Shown one piece after another: positions 47,256 to 56,690 of a stretch of 64,000 nucleotides of DNA. Origin of the DNA: Borrelia turicatae 91E135 (GTDB lineage: Bacteria > Spirochaetota > Spirochaetia > Borreliales > Borreliaceae). A program made the translations under genes and the position numbers. How positions within the stretch are numbered: position 1 is the stretch's first letter; the number at the start of each line of letters is the position of its first letter. Under the pieces are notes generated by a model. The model was not told the DNA's origin and searched no databases. It saw only the letters and a program-made list of their open reading frames with translations. The stretch lies in assembly GCF_000012085.2 (NCBI RefSeq), contig NC_008710.1:853331-917330 (forward strand), in the 5' to 3' direction.

Positions 47256-49217
47256 ATGCAATTTTGTTTAAGGTCTGATTATTCTCCTGCTGGTGATCAA
47301 TCAAAAGCAATTAGAGAAATTGAGGAATCTATTTTACTTGATAATAAATATCAGACTTTAAAGGGTGTTACAGGTAGCGGTAAAACTTTTACAATCGCTA
47401 ATATTATTAGAAATTTAGAGAGACCTGCTTTGATAATTAGTCATAATAAAACTTTAGCTGCACAGCTTTATAGGGAATTTAAGGATTTTTTTCCAGATAA
47501 TGCAGTTGAGTATTTTGTTTCTTATTATGATTATTATCAGCCTGAATCTTATGTTCCATCAAAAGATTTGTATATAGAAAAAGAAGCCACTATTAATGAA
47601 GATATTGAAATAAAGAGGATAAGGACAGTAACATCTCTTTCTAGGAGGCGAGATGTTATTGTTGTTGCTACAGTTTCTTCGATTTATGCATTAGGTTCTC
47701 CAGAATTTTTTAAGAATGCTGCCCATGCTTTTTTTGTAGGGCAAAAGATTTCTATTAAAGAGATAGCAGATATTTTTGTTAAGCTTCAGTATGAAAGAAC
47801 TCTTATGAATCTTGAACATGATAAGTTTTCTATTAAAGGTGATGTCATTGAAGTATGGCCTAGTAATGAGCATGGTGATTTTGCATATAAGATTTATTTA
47901 GATTTTGATGAGATTGTTAGGATAAGCAGGATTAATCCACTTACAAAAAAGATTTTGGGAGTTACTGATGAATTTACTCTTTTTGCTAAGTCTTATTTTG
48001 TTATTCCTTATGAAAACATATTGGATGCTCTTTCTAAAATACAAGTTGATTTAGAAATACAATATCATTCTTTTAAAGAAAATGGTAAGTTTGTTGAGGC
48101 TGAAAGACTTAAGCAGAGAGTAGAATATGATATTGAAATGTTAAGAGAAACCGGGTCTTGTCAGGGCATAGAAAATTATTCTAAGTACTTTAGTGATAGC
48201 GAGATGGATAGACCTTACTGTCTTTTTGATTTTTTTCCCAAAGATTATTTGTTATTTATTGATGAATCCCATGTTACTTTGCCTCAATTTAGAGGAATGT
48301 ATAATGGAGATTATTCAAGAAAATTAAATCTTGTAAATTTTGGATTTAGACTTCCATCAGCACTTGCAAATAGACCCCTTAAGTATCATGAATTTGAATC
48401 TTTGATTAATCAGGTTGTTTTTGTTTCAGCAACTCCTGGCCTTGAAGAGTGCGAAAAAAGTAGTGTTATTGCTGAACAAATAATACGTCCAACGGGTCTG
48501 ATTGATCCAGAGATTATTCTTAGAGTTTCAGATGGACAGATGGAAGATCTTTATAATGAAATTCAAAAAAGGGTGGCTTTAAATGAAAAGGTTTTAATTA
48601 CAACTTTGACAAAAAAAATGGCTGAAGATTTAACAGATTATTTATTAAGTCTTGATATAAAGGCTAGATATTTGCATGCAGAGTTTAATGCTATTGAGAG
48701 AGTAGATATTATTACATCTCTTAGAAAATCAGAAATTGATGTTATTGTGGGCATTAATTTATTAAGGGAAGGTTTAGATATTCCTGAGGTTTCTCTTGTT
48801 ATCATACTGGATGCTGATAAAGTAGGATTTTTAAGATCTACTACTTCTTTGATCCAAATGATTGGTAGAGCTGCTAGAAACTCAAATGGTTGTGTTATAA
48901 TGTACTACGATCACGTAAGTTGTGCAATGAGAGAGGCTATTGACGAAACTAATAGAAGACGGAATATTCAAATTGAATACAATAAAAAAAATAATATTGT
49001 TCCAAGGACTATTATTAAAAAAGTACAAAATATTTTAGAAAAAGAATTAAAAAATGAAACCGTTGATTATGACATTGGAAAAATTATTTCTGATGACAAA
49101 TTATCTAAAAAGGATCTTATCATTAAGCTTAAGTTTAAACTTGAAGAGGCAGTTTGTGATGAAAGATTTGAGGATGCTATCTTTTTGCGAGATAAAATAA
49201 GAGAGCTTGTTAAGTAA
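47256..49217 (+). CDS. uvrB: Excinuclease ABC subunit B
   Basis: UvrB is the damage-verifying helicase-like core of nucleotide excision repair. The 653-residue protein has Walker A GVTGSGKT (37-44), the damage-binding beta-hairpin [21 protein letters not shown] (motif II), later helicase motifs ([27 protein letters not shown]), and a C-terminal UVR domain ([20 protein letters not shown]) that binds UvrC. uvrA follows 34 bases downstream, so both are co-transcribed. Confidence 0.98.
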   Translation: MQFCLRSDYSPAGDQSKAIREIEESILLDNKYQTLKGVTGSGKTFTIANIIRNLERPALIISHNKTLAAQLYREFKDFFPDNAVEYFVSYYDYYQPESYVPSKDLYIEKEATINEDIEIKRIRTVTSLSRRRDVIVVATVSSIYALGSPEFFKNAAHAFFVGQKISIKEIADIFVKLQYERTLMNLEHDKFSIKGDVIEVWPSNEHGDFAYKIYLDFDEIVRISRINPLTKKILGVTDEFTLFAKSYFVIPYENILDALSKIQVDLEIQYHSFKENGKFVEAERLKQRVEYDIEMLRETGSCQGIENYSKYFSDSEMDRPYCLFDFFPKDYLLFIDESHVTLPQFRGMYNGDYSRKLNLVNFGFRLPSALANRPLKYHEFESLINQVVFVSATPGLEECEKSSVIAEQIIRPTGLIDPEIILRVSDGQMEDLYNEIQKRVALNEKVLITTLTKKMAEDLTDYLLSLDIKARYLHAEFNAIERVDIITSLRKSEIDVIVGINLLREGLDIPEVSLVIILDADKVGFLRSTTSLIQMIGRAARNSNGCVIMYYDHVSCAMREAIDETNRRRNIQIEYNKKNNIVPRTIIKKVQNILEKELKNETVDYDIGKIISDDKLSKKDLIIKLKFKLEEAVCDERFEDAIFLRDKIRELVK

Positions 49218-49251
49218 GGGGTGAAAATTTTTAAGGTGAGGAGTTTATACC

Positions 49252-52092
49252 TTGAGAGAAAAAATTACTGTCAGAGGTGCAAGAGAGCATAATTTAAAAA
49301 ATGTTAATGTTGATATTCCAAGGAATAGTTTGGTAGTGATATCTGGAAAGAGTGGTTCTGGTAAGTCCTCTTTGGCTTTTGATACAATTTTTGCAGAAGG
49401 GCAGAGAAGATATATGGAGTCTGTGTCATCTTATGCAAGGCAGTTTTTGGGAGTAATGAAAAAACCCAATGTTGAGTATATAGGCGGACTCTCTCCTGCT
49501 ATTTCAATTGAGCAGAAGACAATAAGCAGTAATCCAAGGTCAACTGTTGGTACAATTACTGAAATTTATGATTATTATAGATTGCTATTTGCTAAAATTG
49601 GTAAGCCATATTGTCCAAATGATGGAAGTTTAATAGAGGAACAATCTTTAGATAATATGATTAATACTATTTTAAGTTATGCTGAAGGGTCTAAAGTTAT
49701 ATTATTTGCGCCTGTTGTTATGGGCGCAAAGGGTGCTCATAAAAAAGAGCTTGAAAAGATATTAAATCAAGGGTTTAGTAGGGTAAGAGTAGATTCTCAA
49801 GATTATTTGATAGAAGACGCTGTTAATTTGAGCTTAGATAAAAATAAGAAACATAATATTGAAATTATAGTAGACAGAATAAAATTGAGTAGTAATATAA
49901 GAATTAGACTTTCAGAATCTATTGAGACTGCTTTATCGATTTCTAATGGATATTTACGTGTAGAAATTGAAAATGATTTAGAAAAAATAGATAAAATCTT
50001 TACAGAACATAATAGTTGTCCTCTGTGTGGGTTTTCTCTTCCTGTCATAGAACCAAGGCTTTTTTCGTTTAATAGTCCATTTGGAGCTTGTAGTGAATGT
50101 TCGGGTCTTGGCATTACACTTGATTTTGATTTTGAGAAGATTTGTCCTAATGTGAAGCTTTCTTTTAATGATGATGCATTTATTACCTTTAAACCCAGTT
50201 CGTCTTGGGCTTTATCAATTTTTAAGGGACTTGCTAAACATTATGGTTTTAGTTTAGATACTCCTATAAAAGATATTTCTGAAGATATTCTTAAAAAGAT
50301 TTTGTATGGCGCCAATGAAAAGATAGATTTTATCTATAAATCTAAAGAAATGGAGAGTAAAGAAATAAAAGGTGGTTTTTATTATTCTAAGGAATTTGAG
50401 GGCCTTATTCCTCTTTTAAAGAGGCGTTATCTTGCAACTGAATCTGAGAGTGCTAGATTATTTTATGAAGGTTTAATGTCTCGCAAAACTTGTAATTCTT
50501 GCAAAGGTAAGCGATTAAGTCTTGGGGCTTTGTCTGTTAAATTGAGCGGCAAAGATATTCAAGAACTTAGTAATCTTTCTGTTATAGATTCTTATTCTTT
50601 TTTTGATAAGATTGAGCTTGATGAGCTTGATGTTAAAATTTCTAGGGAAATTTTAAAAGAAATTAAAAGTAGGCTTAAATTTTTGATTGATGTTGGACTT
50701 TCTTATTTATATTTAGATAGGATGTCTGGAACTCTTTCAGGGGGTGAGGCTCAACGAATTAGACTTGCTACTCAAATAGGCTCGGCTCTTGCTGGTGTTC
50801 TTTATGTACTTGATGAGCCTAGTATCGGATTACATCAAAGGGATAATGAAAAATTAATAAGTACTCTTGTTAATTTGAAAGAGCTTGGTAATACGGTAAT
50901 TGTTGTAGAGCATGATGAGCAGACTTTGCGTACTGCTGATTATATTATTGATGTTGGACCTGGAGCTGGGATTTATGGTGGAGAAATAGTTGCTAAGGGA
51001 TCTTTATCTGATATTTTAAATAATGATTATAGTGTGACTGGAAAGTATTTAAGTGGTCAACTTAAAATAGAAGTTCCAAAAATAAGACGTAAAGTAGGAA
51101 AAGCTGAAATTGTACTCTTAAATGCTAGTAAAAATAATTTAAAAAATATTAATGTGCGTATTCCTTTGGGAGTTTTTACTGTAATAACAGGAGTTTCTGG
51201 TAGTGGAAAGAGTACCCTTCTTAATGAGATATTATATCCTGCTCTTGATAGTAGGTTAAAATCAAATACAAGTTATTTTGATGGTTTTGGGGATGTCATT
51301 GGGTATGAGCAAATTGATAAAGTTATTCAAGTAAATCAAAAACCAATAGGTAAAACACCAAGATCAAATCCTGCAACTTATGTTGGATTTTTTACGGAGA
51401 TTAGGGAACTTTTTGCAAAGCTTCCAGAGTCTAGAGCAAGAGGATTTAAGGCTGGTAGGTTTTCTTTTAATGTTAAGGGTGGGCGTTGTGAAAAATGTCA
51501 AGGTGATGGATATTTAAATATTCAGATGCATTTTTTGCCTGATGTTTTTGTTCCCTGTGATTTGTGCAAGGGAAAAAAATTTAATGAGGAAACTTTGGAG
51601 ATTAGGTATAAGGGAAAGAATATTTATGATGTTTTAGAAATGAGTGTTCTTGAGGCTAAAAATTTTTTTGAAAATATTCCAAAAGTTAATCATTATTTAG
51701 AGATTTTAAAAGAAGTGGGGCTTGAATATATTAAATTAGGTCAAGCATCAACAACCCTTTCAGGAGGAGAGGCTCAGCGGATCAAATTGGCTTTTGAGCT
51801 TGGCAAAAAGAGTACAGGAAAGACTTTTTATATTATTGATGAACCAACAACAGGTTTGCATTTTGATGATATAAGAAAATTGTTAGAGGTATTGCAATTG
51901 CTTGTTCAAAATGGAAATACTGTAGTCCTTATAGAACATAATTTAGATGTGATTAAACAGGCAGATTATATAATAGACTTAGGTCCTGAGGGTGGAGTAT
52001 CTGGAGGAAATATTATTGTATCTGGAACTCCTGAAGAGGTTTCAAAATGCAAGAGTTCCTATACGGGAATGTTTTTAAAAGCTCTTTTGTAA
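49252..52092 (+). CDS. uvrA: Excinuclease ABC subunit A
   Basis: UvrA is the dimeric ABC ATPase that finds DNA damage and loads UvrB. It starts at TTG 49252 with GAGGAG about 10 bases upstream. The 946 residues hold two ABC modules: P-loops GKSGSGKSS (32-40) and GVSGSGKST, signatures LSGGEAQRIRLATQ and LSGGEAQRIKLAF, and zinc fingers CPLCGFSL...CSECSGLG and CEKCQGDG...CDLCKGKK. All expected motifs are present. The 3' end overlaps the LptD-like gene by 46 bases. Confidence 0.98.
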   Translation: MREKITVRGAREHNLKNVNVDIPRNSLVVISGKSGSGKSSLAFDTIFAEGQRRYMESVSSYARQFLGVMKKPNVEYIGGLSPAISIEQKTISSNPRSTVGTITEIYDYYRLLFAKIGKPYCPNDGSLIEEQSLDNMINTILSYAEGSKVILFAPVVMGAKGAHKKELEKILNQGFSRVRVDSQDYLIEDAVNLSLDKNKKHNIEIIVDRIKLSSNIRIRLSESIETALSISNGYLRVEIENDLEKIDKIFTEHNSCPLCGFSLPVIEPRLFSFNSPFGACSECSGLGITLDFDFEKICPNVKLSFNDDAFITFKPSSSWALSIFKGLAKHYGFSLDTPIKDISEDILKKILYGANEKIDFIYKSKEMESKEIKGGFYYSKEFEGLIPLLKRRYLATESESARLFYEGLMSRKTCNSCKGKRLSLGALSVKLSGKDIQELSNLSVIDSYSFFDKIELDELDVKISREILKEIKSRLKFLIDVGLSYLYLDRMSGTLSGGEAQRIRLATQIGSALAGVLYVLDEPSIGLHQRDNEKLISTLVNLKELGNTVIVVEHDEQTLRTADYIIDVGPGAGIYGGEIVAKGSLSDILNNDYSVTGKYLSGQLKIEVPKIRRKVGKAEIVLLNASKNNLKNINVRIPLGVFTVITGVSGSGKSTLLNEILYPALDSRLKSNTSYFDGFGDVIGYEQIDKVIQVNQKPIGKTPRSNPATYVGFFTEIRELFAKLPESRARGFKAGRFSFNVKGGRCEKCQGDGYLNIQMHFLPDVFVPCDLCKGKKFNEETLEIRYKGKNIYDVLEMSVLEAKNFFENIPKVNHYLEILKEVGLEYIKLGQASTTLSGGEAQRIKLAFELGKKSTGKTFYIIDEPTTGLHFDDIRKLLEVLQLLVQNGNTVVLIEHNLDVIKQADYIIDLGPEGGVSGGNIIVSGTPEEVSKCKSSYTGMFLKALL

Positions 52093-55000
52093 TATTATTT
52101 TTGGTAAATATTTTTAATTATTCTATCTTGTTTGCTCAAGATGTTAATGATAAAAAGAGTTTAAAAGATAAAAAAAATCTAACTTTAATGCAAAAAGCTA
52201 ATTTGAAAGAACTTGAATTTTCTAGTGATGAAGATTTAAAAAAATGGGCATTAAGAGAAGGTATTGAAGAGAAAGATGTTTCTAAGATAAAGTCATTACT
52301 TTTGGAAAAATTTGGTATATCCCCTGAACTTTTTTCAAAAGATAGCAACGATGTGGGTAGATATAAAATAATCATTGAGAGTACAGATAATCTTGAAAAT
52401 TTTACTTATGAGATTACTGGGGATGAAACTATCATATTTAAAGGGAAAGTAAATCTTGTTATTGAAGACGTTAAAGATAATAAAAAGCATAACATTAAGG
52501 GTGATAAAATTATTTTTAATAAAAATTCCAAAAAGCTTTTTTCTAGTGGAAATGTCGAATATAAATTTGATTTGAGTACTGATGAGAAGTTATATTTTTA
52601 TGGCGGTGAATTATTTATTGATTTTGATTCTCAGAATTTTCTTCTCAAAAATGGAATTGTTCAAAAAAAAGTGAATAAAAATTTAATTGACCATATTGTT
52701 TCATTTGGGGGAAAAGTTTTAAGGAGATTGGATAATGATTCAAACATATTAGAAGAGGCTTTTATTACAACTAGTAAGATTCCAGAACCTTATTATTCTA
52801 TTAGAGCCTCTAAGATATGGATTTTGCCATCTGGGGACCTTGGTATTTTAAATGCTGTGTTTTATATAGGAAGAGTACCTATATTCTATATTCCATTCTT
52901 TTTTAAACCAGGTGATAGTTTGTTTTTTAATCCATCTTTAGGATATTCTTCAAGGAAAGGACTTACTCTTTTTAATACTGTATATTTATTGGGGAAAAAA
53001 TCTGCTAATATTGATGATGTTTCTTTTTTAGATTTTGATTTTCATTCAGTATACAATTCAGATAAAAAATCTTATATTAGAAATGGTTATTTAACTTATT
53101 TCTTTGCAGAAGATATTGTTTCTAAAGTTAATCAAGACCATGTTAAATTGATTTTTGATATTTATTCTAATTTGGGGTTTTATTCAGGTATTGATTTTAA
53201 TTTAGGTGAGACTTTAGATCTTTTTAAAACTTTTGAAGGTAGTTTTGGCATAGGCTTGACAAGAACTCTATATAAGCATAATATTTCTGGTGACTATCGC
53301 CCTTTTGAAGGTAATAGTATCAATTACTCCCTTTTTAGTTTTGATAATATAAATAAGGGTGACATATTTGGATTTGAGGTTCCCTTTAGGTATTTGCTTA
53401 AATCTAAGTCTGAATTTTTAATCAGTGATGCGCTTTTTTCATTGATTTTTGAGCATTATTCAGATCCTTATGTGATGATTGACTTTAAAGATAGATTAGA
53501 GAGTGCAACATTTTTTTCCGTTTTAAGTCCTCTAAAAGATTCATCAGAAACAGAAAAGATGATAAGGACATTTGATTGGAATTTATCTTCTTTTTATAAT
53601 CAAACTTTTGATAATAATACCCTTATTGATTATAGATTAAATAATCTTGGATTTACTTTTAAATTGGCAAATTATGAGAATATTTTTGGTAAAAATCCTA
53701 AAAGTATTAAAGATCCAACTAGGAAATGGTTTTATTTAGAGAGAATTTATCTGCCTTATATCGATTTAAATTTTCAGAAAGAGCTTTATAATAACAGTTG
53801 GACTTCTCTTTCTGATTCTAAGGTTAAAGAAATAATTATGGTACCCAAGGTCAAAAATATTGGAGATAATGTTGAGGATGACAAAGATAAAAGTAATGCC
53901 AAAAAACTTAAGGAGAAAAAAGATTTAACCAAAGATTTTTATTTATCTCCCAAACCAATTGTTTCTAATGATCTGAGTAAGCAAGATTCTTTTTATATAA
54001 GATTGGGCATGAATCCTTATTTTAAAAATAATATATTTTTTGATAATTCTAAATTTAAGTCTCCCCAGGAGTTTAAATATGATGTGAAAACCTATTTGTT
54101 TGAGATTAAAAATAAAATAGATTTAAAATTTCATGCTGATTTTTATAATCGGCTTGTTACTTTTGAAGATATTTTTTATCTTAATACTATAGAGTATAAT
54201 CCCTTAGACAAAGATTATAATTTGGTGGATAAAGACAAGAAGGGCGAACATTCACTTATTAATAAATTTAATTTAAATTTATTGCCTTTTATGCTGTATC
54301 CTGCTTTTTCTCGGAGTAGTATTAGGTTTGAGAACAAAATTACTCTTTATTCATTTGATAAAAAATATGATAGAGATTCTAAAATGTTGGATGGCAAGAG
54401 CAATTCCGTTTTTTTGAAAAGTCCTGAAACTTTGCATCAAGAATTGAATTTTGGCTTGATTTATGACTATAGATTTTTTACTACTAGTCTTTCAGGTGTG
54501 CTGAAAAATACTTTTGAAAATATATATGCTTCTTCTGAGCTTAAGTTTGCGATGGAATTTCCTTATTTATTACAAGAAGTAGGTATTGGAATTAAATATG
54601 ATAAGAAATTTAAGGAAGATGAGAAAAAGTCTGTTTTTAAAAATACTTCTATTAATTTAAAACCTTTAAAACCCATTTCTCCTTATAAGAATTTAGAGAT
54701 GCATCCTGCTTTGTATTATAAGATAGAGCCAAGATATTTAGATTATTTAAAGCTTATCTTTCTGGTTGCTTATGATCCTTTGATTAATGGGGTATCTGAA
54801 CTTTCGTTTAAGTTTAGTGCTTATGATTTTAGATTTGAATTTGCTATGAAAAATGATTTTGAGTATAAGTATGATAAATTGATTAGCGATTTTGCGAAGG
54901 TAGGATCCACAACTAAGCTTATTCCGTATTCTTTAAGTTTTCAGTATAAAAAAGATTTATATGATTTTAAGTTTTTTGATGAAAAATTTAAAATTGGACT

Positions 55001-55490
55001 GGGAACAGATGTTGGATGGAAAATGAATTTGCAAAAATTTGTTGATAATGAATTTTGGGCTGAGTTTACTTTTAAGTTTAGGTATACTAAGTTTTTTGAG
55101 TTGAATTTTTCAACTCGTTCTATTAATACTAAAACTTTTAGATATTTTGGAGGATATATGGAACAGGTTGAGCTTGAAACGGTTAATCTGTTTGCAGATC
55201 TGTTTAAGTCATTTAATTTCTTTAATATTCAGGATAGAAAGGATTCATTATTTAAAATCAAGAAAATTAGTACAAGCTTTAAATTTAATTTTTATGATTG
55301 GCAATTTGTCGGGGAGTATAGTTTAAGTCCAGATATTTTAAAGGATAATAGCGGTAGGTATTCTTCTATTTGGAGAAATAATTTTTCAATTTATATTTCT
55401 TGGAATTTCTTTGAACCTATTAAATCATCGTTGGAAAGTAATGCAAGTACTAATTATGAACTTTTAATTAACCGTAAAACTAAGAAATAA
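52047..55490 (+). CDS. lptD: LptD-like outer-membrane protein (BB0838 orthologue by position)
   Basis: The 1147-residue protein has an N-terminal signal (FKSSFVILFLVNIFNYSILFA), then a charged stretch, an OstA/LptA-like beta-jellyroll (IIFKGKVNLVIEDVKDNKK, NIKGDKIIFN, GNVEYKF, GGELFIDFDS), and a very long C-terminal region of amphipathic strands typical of a large barrel. LptD normally inserts LPS in the outer membrane. Borrelia lacks LPS; as I recall, work on the B. burgdorferi orthologue links it to surface lipoprotein translocation. ATG 52047 lies within uvrA, so translation may be coupled. Confidence 0.85.
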   Translation: MQEFLYGNVFKSSFVILFLVNIFNYSILFAQDVNDKKSLKDKKNLTLMQKANLKELEFSSDEDLKKWALREGIEEKDVSKIKSLLLEKFGISPELFSKDSNDVGRYKIIIESTDNLENFTYEITGDETIIFKGKVNLVIEDVKDNKKHNIKGDKIIFNKNSKKLFSSGNVEYKFDLSTDEKLYFYGGELFIDFDSQNFLLKNGIVQKKVNKNLIDHIVSFGGKVLRRLDNDSNILEEAFITTSKIPEPYYSIRASKIWILPSGDLGILNAVFYIGRVPIFYIPFFFKPGDSLFFNPSLGYSSRKGLTLFNTVYLLGKKSANIDDVSFLDFDFHSVYNSDKKSYIRNGYLTYFFAEDIVSKVNQDHVKLIFDIYSNLGFYSGIDFNLGETLDLFKTFEGSFGIGLTRTLYKHNISGDYRPFEGNSINYSLFSFDNINKGDIFGFEVPFRYLLKSKSEFLISDALFSLIFEHYSDPYVMIDFKDRLESATFFSVLSPLKDSSETEKMIRTFDWNLSSFYNQTFDNNTLIDYRLNNLGFTFKLANYENIFGKNPKSIKDPTRKWFYLERIYLPYIDLNFQKELYNNSWTSLSDSKVKEIIMVPKVKNIGDNVEDDKDKSNAKKLKEKKDLTKDFYLSPKPIVSNDLSKQDSFYIRLGMNPYFKNNIFFDNSKFKSPQEFKYDVKTYLFEIKNKIDLKFHADFYNRLVTFEDIFYLNTIEYNPLDKDYNLVDKDKKGEHSLINKFNLNLLPFMLYPAFSRSSIRFENKITLYSFDKKYDRDSKMLDGKSNSVFLKSPETLHQELNFGLIYDYRFFTTSLSGVLKNTFENIYASSELKFAMEFPYLLQEVGIGIKYDKKFKEDEKKSVFKNTSINLKPLKPISPYKNLEMHPALYYKIEPRYLDYLKLIFLVAYDPLINGVSELSFKFSAYDFRFEFAMKNDFEYKYDKLISDFAKVGSTTKLIPYSLSFQYKKDLYDFKFFDEKFKIGLGTDVGWKMNLQKFVDNEFWAEFTFKFRYTKFFELNFSTRSINTKTFRYFGGYMEQVELETVNLFADLFKSFNFFNIQDRKDSLFKIKKISTSFKFNFYDWQFVGEYSLSPDILKDNSGRYSSIWRNNFSIYISWNFFEPIKSSLESNASTNYELLINRKTKK

Positions 55491-55506
55491 ATGGTACTAG
55501 TTGATT

Positions 55507-55535
55507 ATCTATGTAAAATAATTCTTTTTATAGAT
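55507..55535. terminator. Possible bidirectional terminator between convergent genes
   Basis: ATCTAT (55507-55512) pairs with ATAGAT (55530-55535), with AAAA/TTTT able to extend the stem. It sits in the 55-bp gap between the LptD-like gene and the convergent lipoprotein gene. The stem is AT-rich and weak. Confidence 0.35.
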
Positions 55536-55545
55536 TTGAACTTTT

Positions 55546-56067
55546 TTAGATTTTTGGGATTCTTGATATTACAATATCAATGGTTTGTTTTGGATTAATG
55601 TTAGGTTTTGTTATGCTCAGTTTTAAAGTAGCTGGATATTTGATTTTGTTAAATATATGCTTTTGTGTTTTTGAGTTATTGATTGCGAGCTTGGTGTTTT
55701 GCTCGGGTTGCCCTAATAAATAAATTTTAAATGTTTGAGAAGTTTTTGGTCCAATTAATAATTCTTTATATTTATTTTTATAAATTTTGAGGTTATTTAT
55801 TAGTTTAGTATCATTTTTTTTTGTAACGATATTTTTGGAATTTAAATTTGTATGTTGCCAGTTTATTTTTACGATTTCGTCACTTGTATTTGTGAATTCA
55901 ATATATATGTATTCGTCTGTTGCCTCAATATTGTCTACACTAATATATTGGGCATTGGATTTTATTATCTTAAAATTTGTTTTACATTCTTGTTTAAACC
56001 TTATTGTAGTACAGGAGATTATGATCGGTATGCTTATGCATATTTTAAAAATATTTTGTGTTTGCAT
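55546..56067 (-). CDS. Small predicted lipoprotein of unknown function
   Basis: No family recognised. The N-terminus ISIPIIISC gives a lipobox-like IISC with Cys19. The mature part (about 155 residues) is lysine-, asparagine- and isoleucine-rich with regular strands, such as EYIYIEFTNTSDEIVKINW and SQTFKIYLLG, an immunoglobulin-like or DUF-type beta-sandwich pattern. It is the last gene of a three-gene minus-strand cluster and starts 26 bases after the RNase H stop. Confidence 0.7.
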   Translation of the reverse strand: MQTQNIFKICISIPIIISCTTIRFKQECKTNFKIIKSNAQYISVDNIEATDEYIYIEFTNTSDEIVKINWQHTNLNSKNIVTKKNDTKLINNLKIYKNKYKELLIGPKTSQTFKIYLLGQPEQNTKLAINNSKTQKHIFNKIKYPATLKLSITKPNINPKQTIDIVISRIPKI

Positions 56068-56093
56068 GTGTTTTGCTTTATATAAATATTATT

Positions 56094-56684
56094 TTACCTT
56101 TTATGGAAGCCAAGATCCGCAATATTATTGTCTCCTGATATCAATAATATCGTTCCTCCTTTTTCTTCAAAAGTATGTCTTAATTTGGTCACATTTTGAA
56201 TTAATTTGATAGTATTTTTATTTAAGTTTTTATTGTAAAATCCTTTAGACCAATAATCAATTACTAGTTTGCTATCTCCAAATATGTTCTTTGTGTTTTC
56301 TTGTAATGCTATTTTGAGTGCAATATATAATCCTAAAAGTTCGCCGTAATTGTTGCTAATTCCATCAAAATCTTTAACGTAGTAATTATTATAATCATTA
56401 ATTAGACTTTGATCTATTATTTTGTTTAGTATGGATACTCCTTTTTCATTAACAACTCTAATTTCTACTCCTTTGCCTCTTCCAGTTCCAGAGTCAAAGT
56501 ATATTCCTGTTGGGTAGATATCGTTCTTTCCATCTCTTGAGAGCCAATTTTTTGCTTCTTCTTTTGTTTTGAAGCTCTTTATTTTATTTTTTTGTCCTAT
56601 AATTTTGTTTTTGCATTCTTCCCAAGATGTGAAGATCATTTTTTCATTTTTGTCGTTTAATATGCATGCGTAGTATTTTTTCAT
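56094..56684 (-). CDS. rnhA: Ribonuclease H with N-terminal viroplasmin-like domain
   Basis: RNase HI degrades the RNA of RNA-DNA hybrids. Residues 1-48 form a caulimovirus viroplasmin-like hybrid-binding domain (KYYACILN, FTSWEECKNKIIGQ, FKTKEEAKNWL), as in eukaryotic RNase H1 and some bacterial enzymes. The catalytic acids are visible: Asp64 (IYFDSGTGRGKG), Glu115 (NNYGELLGLYIA), Asp137 (FGDSKLVIDYW) and Asp190 (NNIADLGFHKR). The 196-residue length fits. GGAG precedes the ATG, and the gene follows the papain-like lipoprotein gene by 6 bases. Confidence 0.88.
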   Translation of the reverse strand: MKKYYACILNDKNEKMIFTSWEECKNKIIGQKNKIKSFKTKEEAKNWLSRDGKNDIYPTGIYFDSGTGRGKGVEIRVVNEKGVSILNKIIDQSLINDYNNYYVKDFDGISNNYGELLGLYIALKIALQENTKNIFGDSKLVIDYWSKGFYNKNLNKNTIKLIQNVTKLRHTFEEKGGTILLISGDNNIADLGFHKR

Positions 56685-56690
56685 GTTGAA

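Noticed and set aside
55787..56209. 140-codon + strand ORF opposite the small lipoprotein and rnhA
   Set aside because: It spans two opposite-strand genes and their gap; the RNase H catalytic residues show that the minus strand is coding.
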